This document shows, piece by piece, positions 58,560-64,000 of a stretch of 64,000 nt of DNA. Every line of letters begins with the position of its first letter. The stretch's first letter is position 1. Both the position numbers and the translations under genes were made by a program. The DNA is from Paracyclopina nana. Lineage: Eukaryota > Arthropoda > Copepoda > Cyclopoida > Cyclopettidae. The stretch spans positions 310,001-374,000 of the forward strand of contig JAGUCH010000005.1 of the NCBI GenBank assembly GCA_019096065.1. The letters run 5' to 3'. The notes under the pieces are model-generated. The model was given only the letters and a program-made list of their open reading frames with translations, did not search any database and was not told where the DNA came from.

Positions 58560-59575
58560 CAATTTTTGATAACTTATTGATCTTTTGAACATATTTTGAT
58601 TATTTGATTGTTTGAGCACATTTTGATCTTTTGAGCACATGGTGATCTTTTGAGCACATGGTGATCTTTTGAGCACATGGTGATCTTTTGAGCACATGGT
58701 GATCTTTTGAGCACATGGTGATCTTTTGAGCACATGGTGATCTTTTGAGCACATTTGATATTGAGCACACATTGTGATCTCTGAAGCACAATGTGATCTC
58801 TTCTGAAGCACATGGTGATCTTTTGAGCACATGGTGATCTTTTGAGCACATTGTGATCTTTTGAGCACATTGTGATCTATTGAACATAATTTGATTTTTT
58901 GAGAACATTGAGATCTTTAGAGCACATTGAGATCTTTTGAGCACATGGATATCTTTTGAGCACATGGATATCTTTTGAGCACATGGATATCTTTTGAGCA
59001 CATGGATATCTTTTGAGCACATGGATATCTTTTGAGCACATGGATATCTTTTGAGCACATGGATATCTTTTGAGCACATTGTGAGTGTTTGTGCACATTG
59101 TCAGTGTTTGAGCACACTGAGAGTGTTTATGAATTGTGTTGTTTTTGAGCACATTGTGATCATTTGAGCACTCAGTCATCATTTAAACACATTGGCTCCT
59201 GTATCTTCTGTGTGTTTGATCTTATTGTCAGACAAGAACAAAGGCGCAGGAAATAAGGACCAGTCTCTTCATTTAAGCACATTGTGATTATTTGATCACT
59301 TTTAGATCGTTTGAGCACATTGTGATTATTTGATCACATGTAGATCATTTGAGCACATTGTGATCATTTAAGCACATTGTGATCCCTTGAGGCACTTTGT
59401 GATCTTTTGAGCACAATGCAATTGGTTGATCACATTTAAAACGTTTGAGCACATTGTGATCGTTTAGGAGGATTGTGATCGTTTGAGCACATTGTGGTCA
59501 ATTGAGCACATTGCGATCGTTTGAGCACATTTAGATCACTTGAGCACATTGTGATCGATTGAGCACATTGTCACG
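58560..59575. repeat. 19-nt minisatellite TTTTGAGCACATGGTGATC
   Basis: About forty units. Homogenised blocks carry TGGTGATC (58635-58750) and TGGATATC (58940-59070) variants, with diverged flanks. It gives spurious open frames of up to 159 codons. Confidence 0.93.
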
Positions 59576-60129
59576 ATATGTATTTTGCTTTTATTAATTT
59601 AGGCGGCATCTAAAAAGTCGAAAAAGCGCGTTTACAAAAGAAAATTGTCCCTCAGTGCAAATTGCAATCCTCGTGTCATCATTTACCTTTTACAGTTTCC
59701 TCCTTGGAGCTCATAAAAGTCTGCTCATAAAATGAAATCTGAAAACTTCCTACAACAATTTGGCTTTTGGTGTTTTTTTTTCATCAAATTTGAAATGATG
59801 AAAAAATGGGAAATGGAAAGTGCTCAGAATTCACCCAAAATATTTGTTGGCCCTGATTTAAAATGATGTGAAAATGGCCACTGCCAAAAAAAAGAAGAAG
59901 AGGGGCGTGGCCACGATCTTCATTCATACGTAAAAAGTCCTTGGATAATTGGGATAATTGCTGAAGATTACCTCAAAAGTTTGCTGCTGTTAACAGGGTC
60001 AGCTGTAATGACTGCACGTACCAACTTTGACATCCGGTCGGGCTTTTTATGGTGCCTAATAGGGACCAAGTACAATCACTTTTTTATGATGGATATTTTC
60101 TCCTCATCTTCGATATTTTCAAGTTCATT

Positions 60130-60970
60130 GCCACTTTTAAAGCATTTGAGCTCATTTAAGTGCATTTTGGCTCAGCTGTCTCATTTTGGTCCATTTTGGC
60201 TCACATCAGTACACTCTTTTTCATTTTAGTACACTTTTGCTCATTTCAGTACACTTTGGCTCATTTCAGTACACTTTGGCTCATTTCAGTACATTTTACG
60301 TGTGGGTACATTTTAGCTCATTTTTCTACACTTTGGCCTCCATTCCTTACATTTGGGCTCATTTCAGTACATTTTGGCACGTTTCAGTACACTTTGTCTC
60401 TATTTGATACATTTGGGCTCATTTCAGTACATTTGGGCTCATTTCATTACATTTGGGCTCATTTCATTACATTTGGGCTCATTTCAGAAAATTTGGGCTC
60501 GTTTCAGTACACTTTGTCGCTATTTGATACAGTTTGGCTCATTTCAGTACATTTGGGCTCATTTTAGTACACTTGGGCTCATTTCAGTACATTTGGGCTC
60601 ATTTCAGTACGTTTTGGTACATTTTCGTTCATTTCAGCATGTTTGGGTACATTGCAGCTCAGTTTACTACACTTTGCTTTCATTCGGTACATTTGGGCTC
60701 ATTTGGGCTGATTTCAGTACATTTTGGCGCATTTCAGTAGACTTTAGCTCATTTCAGCGCGTTTTGGTAGATTTTCGTTCATTTCAGCAAATTTCGGTAC
60801 ATTTCAGTTCACTTAGTCTCTATTTGATACATTTTGGCTCATTTCAGTACATTTGGGCTCATTTCAGTACATTTGGGCTCATTTCAGTACATTTTAGCTC
60901 ATTTTAGTACGTTTTGCTACATTTTAGCTCGTTTCAGCTTATTTTAGCTATTTTCAGTAGATTTTGGCAC
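60130..60970. repeat. 20-nt minisatellite GCTCATTTCAGTACATTTGG
   Basis: About forty units. Three units equal 20 codons, hence long spurious frames (184 codons, plus strand). Confidence 0.93.
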
Positions 60971-61279
60971 ATAAAGAAAGAGAAGCCTTCAGTCAAGATT
61001 TTATGTTTATGTGTCTTCATGCACATTGGAATAATTACAATGTTTCACTTTTGCAGCTTCTGTTGGTCGTGAGTCCAATGACGCCACAAATGACACTACA
61101 ACCACAGCACTCACCTATGCAGTAATGATGCTGAGCCCTAATTAAATTATTTTCCTAAAATGTCTGCCAAGGAACCCATTCAAACTCCAACTTTTGACCT
61201 CTTGCCTCGAGGTGAAAGAACAAAGAAATGGCCCCAAAATACAGCCTTTTGCTGGCGCCACTAAATTTGGCTTCCGTTT

Positions 61280-61530
61280 GATTTTCACCAAAAAAAAAAA
61301 AAAACCAATGTTTTTTATTTATAGGCTAGGTTTTGGCAAGTTTTCTCAGTGAGTCAAAAAAAATTTTTTTTTTGAAAGATAGCAAATTTTTTTTTTAGAG
61401 GTTTTATAAGTTTTGGCAAGTTTCTCAGTGAGCCAAAAAAAAAGAAAAAAATAGCCAAAGCAATGTGTTTTTATAAGCTGGGTTTTGGCAAGTTTTCTCA
61501 AAAAAAAAAAAAAAAAATGGCAGTCTGGAT
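61280..61530. repeat. Poly(A)-interrupted repeat AGGTTTTGGCAAGTTTTCTCAGTGAGCC
   Basis: Three units of about 80 nt joined by A/T homopolymers, just upstream of secreted gene copy 2. Confidence 0.75.
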
Positions 61531-61880
61531 ATAGCCTCAAAAACAAGAGAGCAATCCGTCATTTTTCAGCCTGTAATTTGACCAGATTGTCAACGGGTAG
61601 ACATGCAACTTCTTCATAGTGGTCTAGCAGTAGTAAATCCAAGGGGCAAAAAATGTCGTAGCCTTCCACATTGAAGCCCTTTTTTCTGGCTACTTGAGAA
61701 AACCTCCCATTTCTTTTGAGAAGGACAGCAGCTGCAAAAAATACTGTCCGGAATAAATTTCACCTGAAAAATGTCTTGCAACATTCTACAACTTATGTTG
61801 GAATTGTTCGCTTTGGAAATGAAGCGATTTGCTTTAATGCAGTTATCGCATTTCATTATGACTTGAGCTTTTTGTGCAGG

Positions 61881-61918
61881 TATAAAAGGTATCGACAATT
61901 TGAGTTGGGCACTCAGTT
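61881..61918 (+). promoter_or_regulatory. TATA box and initiator of secreted protein copy 2
   Basis: TATAAAA at 61881-61887 and the arthropod-type initiator TCAGTT at 61913-61918. Taking A61915 as +1 puts the TATA box about 34 nt upstream, with the ATG only 9 nt after +1. The initiator and leader are conserved in copy 1, but its TATA is not. Confidence 0.65.
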
Positions 61919-61923
61919 GTAAA

Positions 61924-62322
61924 ATGAAGTTCATACTTGCTTTTACTTTGCTTTTCGCCATTTGCCAAGCTCGTCAAATTGGGTTTAAAAGCCAACAATT
62001 GACTTGTACGCATTCACTTCAGAATGGCTTTCGTAACTTGGCTGCCTTAAGTTCACCTTCATCAGTTGCTTCATTACTTTCGTATCTTGCTGAGAAAGCT
62101 GACGACATTTGTCAAAGTATCGACAATGGAAATGCCTTGGAAACTTGTGAGAAATGGAGCAAAATATTTGAGGAGTGGGCTTTTTCCTCAAAGGGCGATA
62201 AATTTTTCAAAAACCAAATTGAAGACTGGTGTAAAATCCATCCGGATTTGTGTACACAAGAGCTGATTTATGAAATGGTGGACTTAATTGGTAGCATGCC
62301 CAAAAACTACATTTGCAATTGA
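61924..62322 (+). CDS. Small secreted six-cysteine protein, copy 2
   Basis: An intronless 132-residue protein. The signal peptide MKFILAFTLLFAICQA is identical to copy 1. Mature cysteines are at 28, 63, 75, 103, 110 and 131; from the second cysteine on, spacing equals copy 1 exactly. The mature sequences otherwise diverge (for example HSLQNGFRNLAALSSPSSVA against QDVLMSFFKQLLIGDTFV), with a 3-residue length change between cysteines 1 and 2. It is oriented away from copy 1 (divergent, 10.2 kb apart). Function unknown; a secreted effector, defence or secretion-gland product would all fit. Six cysteines in a helical protein recalls saposin-like folds, but the spacing does not clearly match. Confidence 0.87.
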   Translation: MKFILAFTLLFAICQARQIGFKSQQLTCTHSLQNGFRNLAALSSPSSVASLLSYLAEKADDICQSIDNGNALETCEKWSKIFEEWAFSSKGDKFFKNQIEDWCKIHPDLCTQELIYEMVDLIGSMPKNYICN

Positions 62323-62328
62323 TGGACA

Positions 62329-62334
62329 AATAAA
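62329..62334 (+). terminator. Poly(A) signal of secreted protein copy 2
   Basis: AATAAA starting 7 nt after the TGA stop, giving a minimal 3' UTR. Confidence 0.65.
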
Positions 62335-62339
62335 AAAAT

Positions 62340-64000
62340 ATGTATTGAAAAAGTGTGAAAATTCCCAATATTATGAAATCACACGTGCTTGAAAGAGCCC
62401 GCTTTGTTCAAGCCCATAAAGGTTTGATTTTTTTTTCATCGGTCTTCCTTTGACTAATGGGAAAATTACAGAGTAAAGCTGCTCCCCATTCATGTTTAAC
62501 ATAATTTTGATCTTGATCTTCATTTCTCCACAAAGGTTTTGACCCAAAATTATTGGAACGTTTAATCACTGCAGGCTGCAACGGAAGTTGAGCTCAGAGC
62601 TTATTCAGCCAACATTTGAGACTTGGCCGCCTTGGAGAAAAAAAAACAATTATACAGAATGCTAGAAAATGGCCGGTGCTGTAGCTTTTTTGCATTTGAC
62701 CTCGGGCTACATTGTCCCATTCAAGTGCTCTTGGTTGGTCTTTGGTTTCGAATATGTAAGCAGAGCCAAGCGCTTGAATATCCACTTTATCGCATTTCCA
62801 TGTTGTGTCCAAAAAGAAATATTTAACAATCGCAAGCAAAAGTTATTTTTACCAACATGAGATAATTTGTAGCGAAAGACTGCTAGCTCAGTTTTGGCGA
62901 AATGCTTTTTGACTCAGCTGAGCGAAAGATGATATTCATCAGTTTGGTTGCTTGACTCTGCAAGGCGAAGATGGAGAAATTTATTGCCTAAATTATATCT
63001 TTGCGCGAGAGAGAGAGAGAGCATCCAGCTAAGCAAGCCTGCGAACAAAGTATTTCAACTTGAGACCGTATTTCATTCGCTTTATATAGCAGGCTGAGAC
63101 ATAATTGCACTCCTACATTCATACATGATTTGTTATCGCAAACTGCATTGCATTCACTTTGCACACAGTTAGCTCGATAAGCATCTCACCAGAGCTGAGC
63201 GGGGCAAGCTCTCTCAACAAATTATCTCAAGTCGTCTCAACTCTTTTTAGCTTGTGATTGTTCGATATTTGTCCAAGAGCATTTCATGCACGGCTGTACA
63301 AAGAATGCGATTGTGGATTTTCCTCCCAACTTTTGTCGTCGTCTGATTAAATATCTATGTGACTTTTGTGTCACACTATGATTAGAGGCTCAAGTTGTTG
63401 CGTGATTTCTCAAAATGTGTCGCCTTGTGTCCCGAGCTGAGCAAAGCTAGCCCCAAGCTCTGATCTCGTGAGACATGCAAAACATCGACAATACCAACAA
63501 GGCTTGAGCTTGGGCATGTGTCGAAATATCACTGAGAAAAATCAACATTTCTTTTTTTTTGGTTGAGCCAATGAGGCTCAAATTCAATTATTATTGTGGA
63601 GAAAATCCAATGGCATCATCTCGAATTCTGTGAAGTTTCATATGTACCTCGTTAGCTCACGCAATGCACTAAAAGATTTCGACACAATTTTGTCAATGTT
63701 TAAACCTTTCAAAGTATTTTTATGGCAATTATTATTTGAATTTTAAAAATCTATGTAGCACCCTTTATAGTAAAGTAATCAAACAAAATTATCATTATAT
63801 TAATTATTTTTTTGTTTGTTTGCTAAAAAAGTATTGAAATTGAGAACTTTTAAATGAACTCTTGTTAAGCGCAAAGTTTCATGCATGAATCACGCAACCT
63901 CACATGCAAATTGATCAAATAAGGATCTGTGCGGCGTTTCACTAAAATGTATTTACACCACCTAAAAATAATGCTTTTTTGGCACAGTGTTCAAGTGAAA
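62340..64000. other. Terminal intergenic stretch
   Basis: No gene recognised; one short (GA)n tract at about 63006-63020. Confidence 0.5.

Noticed and set aside
58600..59079. 159-codon minus-strand ORF (HVLKRSPCAQKITMCSKD repeats)
   Set aside because: Translation of the 19-nt minisatellite; not a repeat protein.
58560..59575. CRISPR-like appearance of regular short repeats
   Set aside because: Repeats are contiguous without unique spacers, in a eukaryotic genome.
60353..60907. 184-codon plus-strand ORF
   Set aside because: Translation of the 20-nt GCTCATTTCAGTACATTTGG array.
61614..61961. 115-codon minus-strand ORF beginning MAKSKVKASMNFIL
   Set aside because: Antisense to the promoter and signal peptide of secreted gene copy 2; a similar antisense frame exists at copy 1.

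Overview
This is a eukaryotic, almost certainly arthropod, genomic window. It is AT-rich and gene-poor, with introns and many tandem repeats. The arthropod call rests on a Distal-less (Dll) homeobox gene with the hallmark N-terminal and C-terminal Dll motifs. The species cannot be fixed from sequence alone. About 5% of the window is recognisable coding sequence, and the coding exons of Dll stand out as GC-rich islands. || Layout. 1-15.4 kb: no gene recognised, mostly tandem arrays and one transposon-like element. 15.4-28.4 kb (minus strand): Dll, with one GC-rich N-terminal exon (27.6-27.95 kb), TWO tandem versions of the homeobox exon (A at 27.06-27.26 kb, B at 26.23-26.42 kb), a 10.2-kb intron, and one shared 3' exon (15.43-16.00 kb). 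Exons A and B are each exactly 197 nt with identical splice phases, so they look like mutually exclusive exons giving two Dll proteins with different homeodomains. This is the main discovery candidate. 28.4-44.4 kb: repeats, MITE-like elements and a tRNA-like element. 44.4-46.1 kb (minus): the 3' part of a beta-1,3-glycosyltransferase gene (GT31), with an odd 23-nt GT...AG interruption near its end. 51.35-51.75 kb (minus) and 61.92-62.32 kb (plus): two divergently oriented, intronless genes for small secreted six-cysteine proteins of one unrecognised family, sharing a conserved core-promoter/leader block. 56-61 kb: a run of large 10-20-nt minisatellites. || Mobile elements. A recurring terminus, CACAGTGG, flanks several segments. 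One 466-bp element has long inverted repeats and a perfect 5-bp target duplication. This combination resembles Transib/RAG-type transposons, since CACAGTG is the V(D)J signal heptamer. Several ends also carry a second block, ACGCGCAYA-like, at a fixed 9- or 18-nt spacing. A second family (GGCCYGGTTCACCTGC ends, TAA target duplication) looks PIF/Harbinger-like. No transposase ORF was found. || Limits. Exon calls rest on splice signals, frame and family motifs read by eye. The Dll start codon, the 5' exons of the glycosyltransferase and all transcript ends are unproven.
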